From assembly GCF_963082655.1 (NCBI RefSeq), contig NC_081553.1:155721441-155785440 (forward strand): 64,000 bases of DNA. Reading direction: 5' to 3'. Under the pieces are notes generated by a model. The model was not told the DNA's origin, searched no databases, and saw nothing but the letters and a program-made list of their open reading frames with translations. This DNA is from Stomoxys calcitrans. Taxonomy: Eukaryota > Arthropoda > Insecta > Diptera > Muscidae. Shown one piece after another: positions 21,826 through 31,899 of this stretch; the stretch's first letter is position 1, and each line of letters starts with the position of its first letter. The translations under genes were made by a program, and so were the position numbers.

Positions 21826-22083
21826 TTGGCCATAAACATTTCATTACGGAACAGGGACAAACTTCTCACATACCAATGAGTGCTGTCCGATTCAAGTTAT
21901 AAGCTCAATGTTAAGGAACCTCTTTGGGGGAGAAGTTTTTAAATGGCATAGTGCCTCACAAATGTCGCCAGCATTAGTAGGGGATAACCACCGCTGAAAA
22001 TTTTTATGATGGTCTCGCCAGGATTTGCACCCAGGCATTCAGCGTCATAGGCGGACATGCTAACCTCTGTGCAACGGTGGCCA
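21826..22083 (-). mobile_element. tRNA-derived muscid SINE
   Basis: On the minus strand the head reads GGCCACCGTTGCACAGAGG (A box region), then GCATGTCCGCCTATGACGC, B-box-like GGGTGCAAATCC with the TTC replaced, GGCGAGACCATC, the GCGGTGGTTATCCCCTACT body, CACTCATTGGTATGTGAG and a TTTATGGCCAAATTTAC tail. The damaged B box suggests it no longer drives Pol III transcription. Absent from the paralogous segment near 51640. Confidence 0.85.
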
Positions 22084-22689
22084 ATAAATAAGGAAAACTT
22101 CAGGACTAATAAGACATGATGAAAATTATAGCCATATACAGCAAAAGTTGGATGCAATTTTTACCGGACATCTTTTTCATCAAAAACGGAAATTCGATCG
22201 ATTTTAATAAAGTTTGGAGGAGAAATTAGCGGCATCATTAAAGCAGATCGTAAATAACTCATCGTAAAAATTGGTCAACATTTTTTTAAATATTTAACGT
22301 TTATAGTTGATTGATTTTTCCGATTTGTTTGCGTAAGATTTTATGAAGATATAAGTCATTTAAAACTAATTGACCGACACAAACAATAACCTGTTAGAAC
22401 AACTAATCTAGTTTGGAACTAGTTTAACTAAAATGAGCGCAAAAAAAAATCATCAAAATACTGAAGCTAATGTGCCAAAACTATCACTATAAAACTAAGT
22501 TATTCGCAAAGACACATTTTGAAGGCTTTGAAAGATTAGGTTCGGCCTATAGTGTTGGCAAGTAGAATGAAATTCGGCTCTGCCTTTAACAAAACGTCAT
22601 CGCCGATGGGCCAGCTCCTGAACCCAGTAGCGACCACAATATTCAAAAAAAGTTTGAAGTATCTTTACCAATTTCACAGCAACAATCCA

Positions 22690-23037
22690 AAATAAAATCC
22701 CTGATGACAGCTATATCTAAATATATCCGAATGTTGAGGGGCCTAATACAACTCATTGATCTAAATTTCAGTGAAATTGGTTAATTAATTATATTTTATG
22801 GGCCTAAGTACTTTAATCGGGTGATCGGTATATATGCCAACTACATCCAAATCTAGACCGATCTTGGCTATATTAAACTGGGATGTTGAAAGGCCTAATA
22901 AAACTCACTGTCCCAATTTTCAGCGAAATCGAAATCGAATATCAAGGTGCCTTACATTACTCATTGTACTTAGTTTTAGCAAAATCGATTAATAAATTCA
23001 CCTTTTATGGGCACAAATCCATAAATCGGGAGATCGG
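22690..23037 (+). repeat. DINE-1-like core units
   Basis: Contains ACAGCTATATCTAAATATAT, TTTCAGTGAAATTGG, ATCGGGTGATCGGTATATAT and CAGCGAAATCGAAATCG, the second-subfamily core. No terminal hairpin. It abuts a SINE head fragment. Confidence 0.65.
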
Positions 23038-23086
23038 CGTTCAGCGTCATAGGCGGACATGCTAACCTCTGCGCTACGATGGCCTT
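23038..23086 (-). mobile_element. SINE head fragment
   Basis: Reverse complement reads GGCCATCGTAGCGCAGAGG, then TTAGCATGTCCGCCTATGA and CGCTGAACG. It keeps a good A box but breaks off just before the B box. Confidence 0.8.
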
Positions 23087-23344
23087 CAATAAGTATCTGG
23101 GAGTTTCCGCTTCTATTTAGAAAGTTTAAGTTTTTAAGTTCATTAATTTGATAAAAGGGCTGTCCATATTTGATAATGCAGTATAGATAATATATACATC
23201 CATCGTTTGCGTAGTGCTCGAATGAGCATTAAAACGCTGGTAATCACTGCGGTAACGATTACCATAAACGTAACGCAAATTTATATGAAAACTGAAAAAA
23301 AGCTTAAGGTGATTACAGGAATTTGCTCCTGAATTAATTTCTAA

Positions 23345-24375
23345 ACCATATTAAATATGTGGAATTAAAACAGAATGCGCTAAGAAAAGTTTAATATGCT
23401 CTAGAAGAATTAAATTTAAATTATACAATTTTATAAGAATAAAATTGATTTTAGAAATGACATGTGAAATTTGTAACGTGAATTTCAGTGAAGAGTCCAA
23501 ATCAAAACAGAGAAGTGAAGCCGAATCCGTTGTATCGATAGTAGAATTTACTATTGTCAGCTCATTTAAAGGAATATTGCGAACATTACATAATACTAAA
23601 CATTTGGTTTTATTGATATTCATGGGGATTCTAGTTAAAGGTGCCTACTCACAGATTCGACTAATGTCCTCATTTAATTGATTAAGGCATACCTCCATGG
23701 GATCGGTGTTATTAAATTCAAATGCCTGAATATCATCAGCATATATACTTAGAATTGGGTGTCGAATCCATTTATGGATGCCACTAACGCATAATATAAA
23801 TAAAAAGAAGCGGACCTAAAATGGATACCTGTGGAACACCGCTAAAATATGGGATGAGTTATAGATTACACCACTTGATAACAGAAGTTGGGAACGATTA
23901 TGTAAAAACTATTGAATGAGATTGCATGCCGTGTGCGAAATTTTAAAATCAGCCTATAGTTTTGAAACCAAACTAGTGTGATCAATAGAATCAAATGCTT
24001 AACTCAGATCGAGTATTGCTAGAGCACAGGCTTTTTTCTATCAAGACATTGTCATAACACGTGACGTGGTGCCTCCGAAATCCTGATTGTCATGGATGTA
24101 TAAGATTTCTCCTATCTAAATAATTAGATATCTGATTTGTTGTACTACATCTAAAACTTTAGAAGCCGGCAGGCGATATCGAAATTGGATGGTAGTAAGC
24201 GTAGCTTAATCCGGTAGTATTGATTTTTCGAAGCGGTATTACTTTGGCTAGTTTCCAAGCCAAAGAAAAATTACAAGTAGTTCTCATAGTGTTAATAATG
24301 TCATGTAAATGTTGCCTGATGAAAGGAACAACTAATTTAATAAATCTTACTGGTATTGCACCCAACCCCAATAGA
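23345..24375 (-). pseudogene. CR1/Jockey-like reverse transcriptase remnant
   Basis: Minus-strand frames give GLGAIPVRFIKLVVPFI and LAWKLAKVIPLRKIN (RT start, 24370-24220), YAYYHPISISPAGF, then ALAILDLS.AFDSIDHTSLV (motif A, near 24010), a degraded PFLVRFFLFIL motif B area near 23810, and ILSIYADDIQAFEF (intact YADD motif C, near 23740). The C-terminal part reads NINKTKCLVLCNVRNIPLNE and LLEHIKLFLAHSVLIPH, ending at 23351. Frameshifts and stops are frequent. Its family may be the one at 53390-54050 and 6757-7240. Confidence 0.8.
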
Positions 24376-24379
24376 TTTT

Positions 24380-25040
24380 AACTTAGTTTTATATACAACA
24401 TTACAAACCTCCAAGTCGTCAACTTTTCTAAAACAAAATTCGTTTAAACGAAAAACAAAGGGAACATTTTTATAATTAGTATAATCATAAAAATTTGTTG
24501 AACCCATAGAGAGGCAAAAGCCCTAATTATTCCCTTACAAAGCCCTAATAGTTCAAAACATCAACATTTTTATCACAGTTATTGTTCTCACAGTTTGTCG
24601 CTCCAATGTAAATTAATACGAGATTACAACCCTTTCGTGTTGCTCACACCATCAAAGAATCTATGTCGACCGATGTGAAAGGTCGTGAGTTCTTATAGCT
24701 GAAGTTATTTCTGGCCGAGAAATTAAAGATCATTAAATATTGTCATAGATTTTTTAGGAAGAAGGAATAGAGAAAACCCGTGCCCGTTAATATCCTTCAA
24801 TAGTTGGTTCATATTAATAGATTGATAAAGACATTTCGATTATGAGATATTTTGTATTGAATAAGCATAAAAACATGATTCGAATTCAATGGTGGAAAAA
24901 TAAAATTTCCACGGTGTACAATGTCATTCGTAATGCCAACCAAGCAGAAATCAATCAAAGAGACAGTGTTTCTATAGCGAAGTTTGTCGGCAAATTGTTG
25001 TGCACCAGTGATTGAAATTTGAATAATTTCTGTGAGGCCA
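24380..25040. other. Unassigned AT-rich DNA
   Basis: No gene or repeat end was recognised. Confidence 0.3.
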
Positions 25041-26046
25041 CCTCCCCCCAAAAACATCCCAAAAGCGACAAATTTACAACCATAGCAATATGAGGCTCAA
25101 ATGAAAGGTCTTTGGGAGTAAAGCACGAATCCTATATCAATGTGCTGGAAAAGTGTCTATGGGGCCACCCCAACCCCATAACACTACCCAAATAGGAAGT
25201 ATTTGCTGACTATTGCAATATGAGACTCAAGTAAGAGGGTTTTTAGAATAGAACGCGAATTCGATATATATTATCAAGGTCAACTCACTGTGTGGCCGCC
25301 CATCCCCCAAGCCGGTCCTGTTTGCCGACTATTTAAATATGGGACTCAAATTAAATGTATTTGGGAGTAGAACACGTATCTGATATCAACATTAGGGACC
25401 AACTGTCTAGGGGACGTCCCACCACCATAACAATCCCCAAACAGGACGTATTTGCTCACCAAGACAATTTGGTATTAAAAAGAGTGGAACTAAATATTTA
25501 TAGCTTTTAGGGCCAATACCACAAACCGGACATATTAGCCGACTTTGGCAATGAGGAGTTTAAATGAGATTAGAAAACGAATTTGGTATCCAATTTTGAG
25601 GCCAATGGCAATATGGGGTTCAAATAAATGATATATAGATAGAGCACGTTGATGACATATTTTCCGGGCTTAGTGTTTGGGGGACCACCCCACTGCCCAA
25701 AACACCCCTAAATCGGGCATATATACCGACCATGTCAACGTGGAGCTCAAATGAAAGGTATTGGGGGTAGAGCAAGAATTGATACGGACTTTCGGGACCA
25801 ATTTTCTTGGGGGATAATAATAATAGGGATAACCTATTTTGGGCCATGTGTTGGGGGACGCCTCATCGTGTAAACTCCCCTAAACCAATGACAATATGAG
25901 GTTTAAATAAATGGTATTTGAAATAAGAGCACGATGCTGATATTTTTTCAGGGCCAAGTGTCTGGTGGACCACCTCACCCCCGAAAACACCCCTTAATCA
26001 GATATCATGAGAATATCGGGCTGAAATAAAGTATTTTAAGAATGGA
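25040..26046 (+). mobile_element. Helitron-like element A, tandem core fragment (plus orientation)
   Basis: The reverse complement matches the cores at 5215-6450 and 12265-14270 (GGGACCAACTGTCTAGGGG, CCACCACCATAACAA, CCCCTAAATCGGG, GATATCATGAGAATA). It stops at AGTACACCTTA (26046), where the 3'-terminal domain of the family would begin, so both ends are missing. Opposite orientation to the other copies. Confidence 0.75.
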
Positions 26047-26395
26047 GTACACCTTATCGAAAGAATATCCATACCAAATTTTGTACATATATTTCTTAGT
26101 GATGTTGGTCGGTCATGAAACCTACCACATTTCATCTTTTTATACAGAACCTAATGGACTTTGTTAGTAACATCCTAATAAGTGTGGTTTAACTTAATAC
26201 TTTTACTACTTTGAATGACTTCATACGTTTACCTTAATTGAAAGTGTTGTTTGGACCAATTAATTCCATTGCGACTTTTTGAATGCAGGAGAAAATAAAT
26301 TTACTACCGCTTTTTTAAATTTTCTAAAAAAAAAGGTTTTAAAATCTAAATTAGAATGACCATATTGTTCATTTCCGTATATTCCGGCTTGGGAG
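26047..26395. other. Unassigned spacer
   Basis: Nothing recognisable between the element A and element B fragments. Confidence 0.3.
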
Positions 26396-26399
26396 ATTC

Positions 26400-26650
26400 C
26401 TTTCAAACCCCTGGTCTTGGTCCATAGACATGGGATAAGACGGGATTTGGTGATATTTGCACTTTAAGGTACTTAATGGTAAATGGTACTAAATAGTTCG
26501 AAAATGGTGACAGTTGGGCTGGGACGAACCGAAAGGGCGAACTGGAAAACAAAAAGTTTGGAAACAAAATTCGCAAAATCGTACCTGAAGTGAGAGAAAT
26601 ATGCTTAGTACCGCAAATGGTACCATTTAGTACTTTGTTAATCTGAATGT
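26400..26650 (+). repeat. Helitron-like element B, fragment
   Basis: Contains CGTACCTGAAGTGAGAGAA, TTAGTACCGCAAATGG and TACCATTTAGTACTTTGT, matching 62236-62300 of the element B copies. Ends are missing. Confidence 0.65.
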
Positions 26651-26654
26651 TGTT

Positions 26655-27195
26655 ATATATGTACACTATAGCATCCTTAGTTGGGAGATTTATAGCCTGT
26701 TGGCGACGTCGAATGCAGGCGTTCGTTCGGACTGCAAACGAAAAAGAACTGATTTCGGTTTTTGTATCTCATTTTGAACGAAGTATTTATCTAAAGACAA
26801 GTCGGACAAAATCGCAAGCATTTCCGCACAAAAATGGGTTTGTGTATATCGAAGCAGTTGTCAAAACTGCAAAGTAAATGTCGAAATCAGTCATAATTGA
26901 TAATTTGCTTTTGAGTGAGAATTTTTATAGCAAAAACGGGAAGCAAAATGCATGTAAAATTATAAAATTTCACAAGTTTTAGCATTTAAGAACCTTAAGT
27001 CCCCACTATGGATTCTATGATTAAAATAAGGGAACAAAAAGGTTTATCTACCTTCTCAACCGTCAAAAAAGTGAACGCCAATGGATGATTCCATTTATTT
27101 TGTACCAACCACAACATAGTTTTATGAGTTTAAAATGTTTTGTGCTTGTGCATGTGATTGAAATAATGAAAATCATAACATAGTTGCACAATTGT
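26655..27195. other. Unassigned DNA
   Basis: A 76-codon open frame (26647-26877) has no recognisable domain. No other feature is supported. Confidence 0.3.
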
Positions 27196-27200
27196 ACATA

Positions 27201-27816
27201 AAGGGTGATTTTTTAGCTATTATCTTTTTGGCAACACTGGTTTAAACAGCTCACGCACGATTCGTGTTTTGTCAAACACTGTCGTACAAACAAACAATGC
27301 CTGCAAATTAATGAATTTTATTATCAAAATGTATGCTCTCTTAAGATAGTTCATCATTTTTTGAACGAAGCTCAGTTTTGTCTTAATGAGTACGTAAATA
27401 AGCAGAATTGTCGATTTTGGTGTAATGGTCAGCCTGAAGCATTGCCAGAGCTACCAATGCATCCAGAAAAAGTCACAGTTTGGTGCGGTTTATGGGCTGG
27501 TGGCATCATTGAATCGTACCGCAACTGTGACTGGTGAGCGCTACTGTGGGGTGTTATCAATTTTTTTTTGCCCAAAATGCAAGTGCTTGATTGCATGACA
27601 TGTGGTTTCAACAAGACGGGCTGGTCGGACTGGTCAATTGGCCGCCTATATAGTGCGATTTAACCATTTGAGGCGCCGTCACTGTCAACATTTGCATGAA
27701 ATAATCTTCAAACACTAAATTATATGGACCGTACTATGGATTCAAATAAAGATTTCATGCATTTTCTGAACTTTTTTTTATAAAAACTTTCCTATAGCTC
27801 TTAAAAAATCACCATT
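27201..27816 (+). mobile_element. Tc1/mariner deletion derivative with both ends
   Basis: Starts AAGGGTGATTTTTTAGC at 27201 after TA and ends GCTCTTAAAAAATCACC.TT at 27816 before TA. Pieces of transposase remain in order: a CLQINEFYYQN-like start, EAQFCLNEYVNKQNCRFW-like first catalytic-Asp region (Asp replaced), LPELPMHPEKVTVWCGLW.GG, a MQVLDCMTCGFNKT-like second catalytic region, and the C-terminal QHLHEIIFKH. Two internal deletions and stops make it non-autonomous. Confidence 0.85.
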
Positions 27817-27819
27817 TAC

Positions 27820-28260
27820 AAATAAGTAGTAGATCAGGAGAAACAACGATATGGAAATCCCAAAATCGTAAGCATGTGTAAATGAAAACATTGACTTACG
27901 CAAGTATAGGCGAAAAATTTAATTCGAAATACACAAACCGAAAACGGTTCGATTCTGAGCGATTGACGTTTGTTCTTCTGGACTATTGACCGACGTCCAC
28001 TTAAACATTTAGGTACTAAAAACCTCCTAAACGCTACAAAAAATATGAACTTCGCATTGGCCCAGCAAATACTTTGTAAGTACATGTCCTTATTTTTGGC
28101 ATGTAAAATAATGGATAACTCATTGTCCTTAGATTAAGCAGCTGCCAAAAAATATATCATGTTACCAAAAGGAATACCACCTGAGTTACCGGTAGTACAA
28201 ATGTCATTACATACAACATTTGATGAAGTAATAGAATAAGCACTTATTTGTAATAATAGA
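27820..28260. other. Unassigned DNA
   Basis: No feature could be supported between the mariner copy and the first DINE-like element. Confidence 0.3.
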
Positions 28261-28261
28261 A

Positions 28262-28966
28262 AACAAGTAAGAGCGTGCTAAATTCGGCCGGGTCGAATCT
28301 TATATACCCTCCACCATGGATTTTTCGAGTTCTTTGCGCGATACTCGGTTTATAGCCAAACAAAGAATAATGAATTAGAAGTGTTATGCTATTGTTAAGT
28401 TATAGTCCGATTCGGATCATAAATGAATGAATGCTGAACATTGTAGAAGTCATTGTGTAATATTTCAGTTAATTCGAATAAGAATTGCGCCTTCTAGGGG
28501 CTCAAGGAGCTAAATCGGGAGATCGGTTTATATGGGAGCTGTATCAAGCTGTAGATTGATTCAGACCATATTGGAAACGTATGTTGAAAGTCATGCGAGA
28601 AGCCGTTGTACAAAATTTCTGCCAAATCGGATAAGAATTACGCCCTCTAGAGGCTCAAGAAGTCAAGACCCTAGATGGGTTTACATGGCAGCTATATCAA
28701 AACATGGACCGATTTGGCTTATTTACAATCCCAACCGACCTACACTAATAAAAAGTATTTGTGCAAAATTTTAAGTAGCTAGCTTTACTTCTTCGAAAGT
28801 TAGCGTGCTTTTGACAGACAGACGGACCGTCATAGCTAGATCGACTTAAAATGACATGACGATCAAGAATATATATACTTTATGGGGTCTTAGACGCATA
28901 TTTCGAGGTGTTCCAACAGAATGACGAAATTTGTATACCCCCACTCTATGGTGGAGGGTATAAAAA
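28262..28966 (+). mobile_element. DINE-1-like element, short copy with both ends
   Basis: Begins AACAAGTAAGAGCGTGC, with a TTCGGCCGGGTCGAA palindrome and TATACCCTCCACCAT near the 5' end. The core has two or three units (GGAGATCGGTTTATATGGGA). The tail carries GACAGACAGACGGACCG, TAGCTAGATCGAC, CAAGAATATATATACTTTA and ends in the hairpin TATACCCCCACTCTATGG and GGGTATAAAAA. The 5' TATACCCTCCACCAT and 3' ATGGTGGAGGGTATA are subterminal inverted repeats, as in Drosophila DINE-1 (from memory). Non-coding. Confidence 0.8.
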
Positions 28967-28991
28967 TCATTATTATAATCTTGGTATTGAT

Positions 28992-31302
28992 AACAAGTAA
29001 AAGCGTGCTAAGTTCGGTCGGGCCGAATCTAATATACCCACCACCATAAATCGCATTTGTCCAGCTATCTTCCCGGCATCTCTTCTTAGGCAAACAAAGG
29101 GTAAAAGAAAACAATTGCTATGTTATTGTAACAATATCAAATTATTGTTAATTTCGGACCATAATTGAATTGAATATTGAAGACCATAGTAGAGTCATTG
29201 TGTGGAATTTCAGCCAAATATAGTAAGAATTACGCCCTTTAGGGGAAGTAAAGGGTGATTTTTTTGAGGTTAGGATTTTCATGCATTAGTATTTGACAGA
29301 TCACGTGGGATTTCAGACATGGTGTCAAAGAGAAAGATGCTCAGTATGCTTTGACATTTCATCATGAATAGACTTACTAACGAGCAACGCTTGCAAATCA
29401 TTGAATTTTATTACCAAAATCAGTGTTCGGTTCGAAATGTGTTCATTCACCGTAACGTTGCGTCCAACAGCATCTTTGAAAAAATACGGTCCAATGATTC
29501 CACCAGCGTACAAACCACACCAAACAGTGCATTTTTCGGGATGCATGGGCAGTTCTTGAACGGCTTCTGGTTGCTCTTCACTCCAAATGCGGCAATTTTG
29601 CTTATTTACGTAGCCATTCAACCAGAAATGAGCCTCATCGCTGAACAAAATGTGTCGATAAAAAAGCGGATTTTCTGCCAACTTTTCTAGGGCCCATTCA
29701 CTGAAAATGATTTGCAAGCGTTGCTCGTTAGTAAGTCTATTCATGATGAAATGTCAAAGCATACTGAGCATCTTTCTCTTTGACACCATGTCTGAAATCC
29801 CACGTGATCTGTCAAATACTAATGCATGAAAATCCTAACCTCAAAAAAATCACCCTTTACAATAAAATAGTGAGGTCGGTTTATAGGGGAGCTGTATTAT
29901 GCTTTTAACCGATTCAGACCATATCAGACACGTATTTTAAAGGTCATGGTTGAAGCCGTTTTACAAAATTACAGCCAAATCGCACTTTAGAGGCTCAGGA
30001 AGTCAAGATCCCAGATCGGTTTATAGGGCAGCTATATCAGGTAATTGACCAATTTGTACCATACTTACCACAATTCCACCACTTCAAAGGCTCAGGAAGT
30101 CAAGATCCCAGATCGGTTTATAAGGCAGCTATATCAGGTTATGGACCGATTTGAACTATATTTACCACGGTTGTTGGAAATCATAACAAAACACATCAAA
30201 ATTTCAGCTAAATTGGATAATAATTGCGCACTTCAGAGGCTCAGGAAGTCAATATCCCAGATCGGTGTATAAGGCAGGTATATCAGGTTATGGACCGATT
30301 TGAACTATACTTAGCACAGTTGTTGGAAATCATAACAAAACACCATATGGAAAATTTCAGCCAAATGGATAATAATTGCGCCCTCTCGCGGTTCAAGATG
30401 TCAAGATCTCAGATCGGTTTATATAGCAGCTATATCAGGTTCTAGACCGACTTGAACCATACTTAGCACGGTTGTTGGATATCATACCAAAACACTACGT
30501 GTGCTGGAAGTTATAACAAAACATCTCATGCAAAATTTCAGCTAAATCGGATAATAATTGCGCACTTCAGAGGCTCAGGAAGTCAAGATCCCAGATCGGT
30601 TTAAAAGGCAGCCATATCAGGTTATGGACCGATTTGAACTATACTTAGCACAGTTGTTGGAAATCATAATAACACGTCGTGCAAAATTTCAGCCAAATCA
30701 AGATCTCAGATCGGTTTATATGGCAGCTATATCAGGTTATAAAACGATTTGAACCATACTTAGCACGGATGTTGGAAGTCGTACCAAAACACTACGTGCA
30801 AAATTTCAGTTAAATCGGGCGAGAATCGCGCCCTCTAGAGGCTCAAGAAGTCAAGACCCAAGATCGGTTTATATGGCAGCTATATCAAACCATGAACCGA
30901 TTTGATCCATACTTGGCACAGTTCTTGGATATCATAACAAAACAAGTCGTGCAAAATTTCATTCCAATCGGATAAGAATTGCGCACTATAGAGGCTCAAG
31001 AAGTCAAGACCCAAAATCGGTTAAATGGCAGCTATATCAAAACATGGACCGATATGGCCAATTTACAATACCAACCGACCTACACTAATAAGAAGTATTT
31101 GTGCAAAATTTCAAGCGGCCAGCTTTACTCCTTCGGGTGCTTTCGACAGACAGACGGACGGACGGACATGGCTAGATCGACATAAAATGTCGCGACGATC
31201 AAGAATATATACTTTATGGGGTCTCAGACGAATATTTCGAGTAGTTACAAACAGAATGACGAAATTAGTATACCCTCCATCCTATGGTGGAGGGTATAAA
31301 AA
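28992..31302 (+). mobile_element. DINE-1-like element, long copy with tandem core and nested mariner
   Basis: Begins TAACAAGTAAAAGCGTGC with TTCGGTCGGGCCGAA and ends with TATACCCTCCATCC..GGAGGGTATAAAAA. The core has about eight units marked by AGATCGGTTTATA (near 30013, 30109, 30258, 30412, 30595, 30709, 30862), most often 150-155 bp apart. A palindromic mariner (29251-29857) is inserted in the first unit at ..AAGTA|. Only ~25 bp separates this copy from the preceding one, same orientation. Short open frames in the core are translations of repeat units. Confidence 0.8.
29251..29857. mobile_element. Palindromic Tc1/mariner derivative, 154-bp inverted repeats
   Basis: The outer arms 29249-29402 and 29706-29859 (TA included) are perfect reverse complements. 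Each arm is the 5' end of the mariner family: AAGGGTGATTTTTTTGAGG, then an ATG and NRLTNEQRLQII. The 303-bp centre carries, on the minus strand, SEWALEKLAENPLFYRHILF, SDEAHFWLNGYVNKQNCRIW and PMHPEKCTVWCGLYAGG, i.e. the first catalytic Asp region. There is no 3' terminal half at all; both ends are 5' ends. TA lies at each side and the surrounding DINE-like unit resumes in register, so the palindrome appears to have inserted as one unit. Catalytically incomplete. Confidence 0.9.
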
Positions 31303-31314
31303 TGCCATTAAGAA

Positions 31315-31430
31315 ACTGCGGGAAAACCTATCTCATACCCATGAGTGATGTCAGTTACAAGGTAAAGCTCAATGATGGTCGAATGGCTTGCCGCAAAGCG
31401 ACACCACTTAATAGCACCAGGTGGGAAATA
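31315..31430 (-). mobile_element. SINE 3' fragment
   Basis: The reverse complement has AAGTGGTGTCGCTTTGCGG, CAAGCCATTCGA, CATTGAGCTTTACCTTG and ACTCATGGGTATGAGATAGG, matching the SINE body also found at 3350-3480. The head is absent. Confidence 0.65.
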
Positions 31431-31550
31431 CTGTGGCGTTATAAATATATACAATATTTTTAGTTTTTTTTACCTCTCCACAAATCCGTTGATTGTTCCG
31501 CATGCTGTGGGCGTAATTTTAAAGAAATAAAAAATTTAAAAATCATTTTG

Positions 31551-31620
31551 CTAGTCCAAGAGTCGAACTCGGAACCTTTGTATTGTAAATCTTCTGATGT
31601 ACGCTCAGTGCCACAAAACT
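31551..31620 (-). mobile_element. tRNA-like SINE head, copy 2
   Basis: Reverse complement: TTTTGTGGCACTGAGCG (A box), B box GAGTTCGACTC with a five-pair T-stem CCGAG/CTTGG. Same layout as 4449-4530. No plausible acceptor stem. Confidence 0.6.
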
Positions 31621-31784
31621 ACTAAAATCACTCCCATGCGTTAGAATATTGTGTCTATAAATAGAATATGTTTAACATAAACACAAATGCATGGCCATCT
31701 TTGATGAAGTTTGCTATCGTATTCGCTAACATTGAAAGGAGAAAATAGTGTCTTATTCACACAATGATGAAAGCGTAGAGCGTT

Positions 31785-31835
31785 TGCTTTGAAAACAAAA
31801 TATTATTGGTTCAACTCCCGGTTGCGATGAAGAAA
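31785..31835 (+). mobile_element. Possible third tRNA-like SINE head
   Basis: A weak A box (CGTAGAGCG) and a good B box (GGTTCAACTCC, about 31809-31819) lie near each other. Short and diverged; it could also be chance. Confidence 0.3.
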
Positions 31836-31899
31836 CAGTTTTAATTTCACTTATAATTATCAGTTTTTGAATTTCTTACCTTTCTGGTTATTTGGTAAT

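Larger units (their letters stand above)
19155..22690. repeat. Paralogous segment copy 1 (pairs with 46235-52205)
   Basis: Ordered matches to 46235-52205 include the CAGCCCGGACCGGACCCTCC zone (19420) to 49950, GCGAAGAAAGGTGGAT (21013) to 50338, ATTCCAGAAATCTCACTCCT (21123) to 50460, ACTCGAGCT.GA zone (21275) to 50547, TTATCTACGAGAGCA (21630) to 51470, ATGCAATTTTTACCGGACAT (22151) to 51718 and the TCACCGCCGATGGG-like zone (22599) to 52140. This copy holds a DINE-like insert (19456-20345), a MITE (20705-20962) and a SINE (21826-22083) that the other lacks; the other holds the RTE. Confidence 0.75.

Noticed and set aside
26647..26877. 76-codon open frame as small protein
   Set aside because: No domain, overlaps the edge of an element B fragment, no supporting context.
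30045..31348. Family of similar short open frames (MRTSEAQEV..) as a gene cluster
   Set aside because: They are translations of DINE-like core units; frames are not kept between units and stops are frequent.
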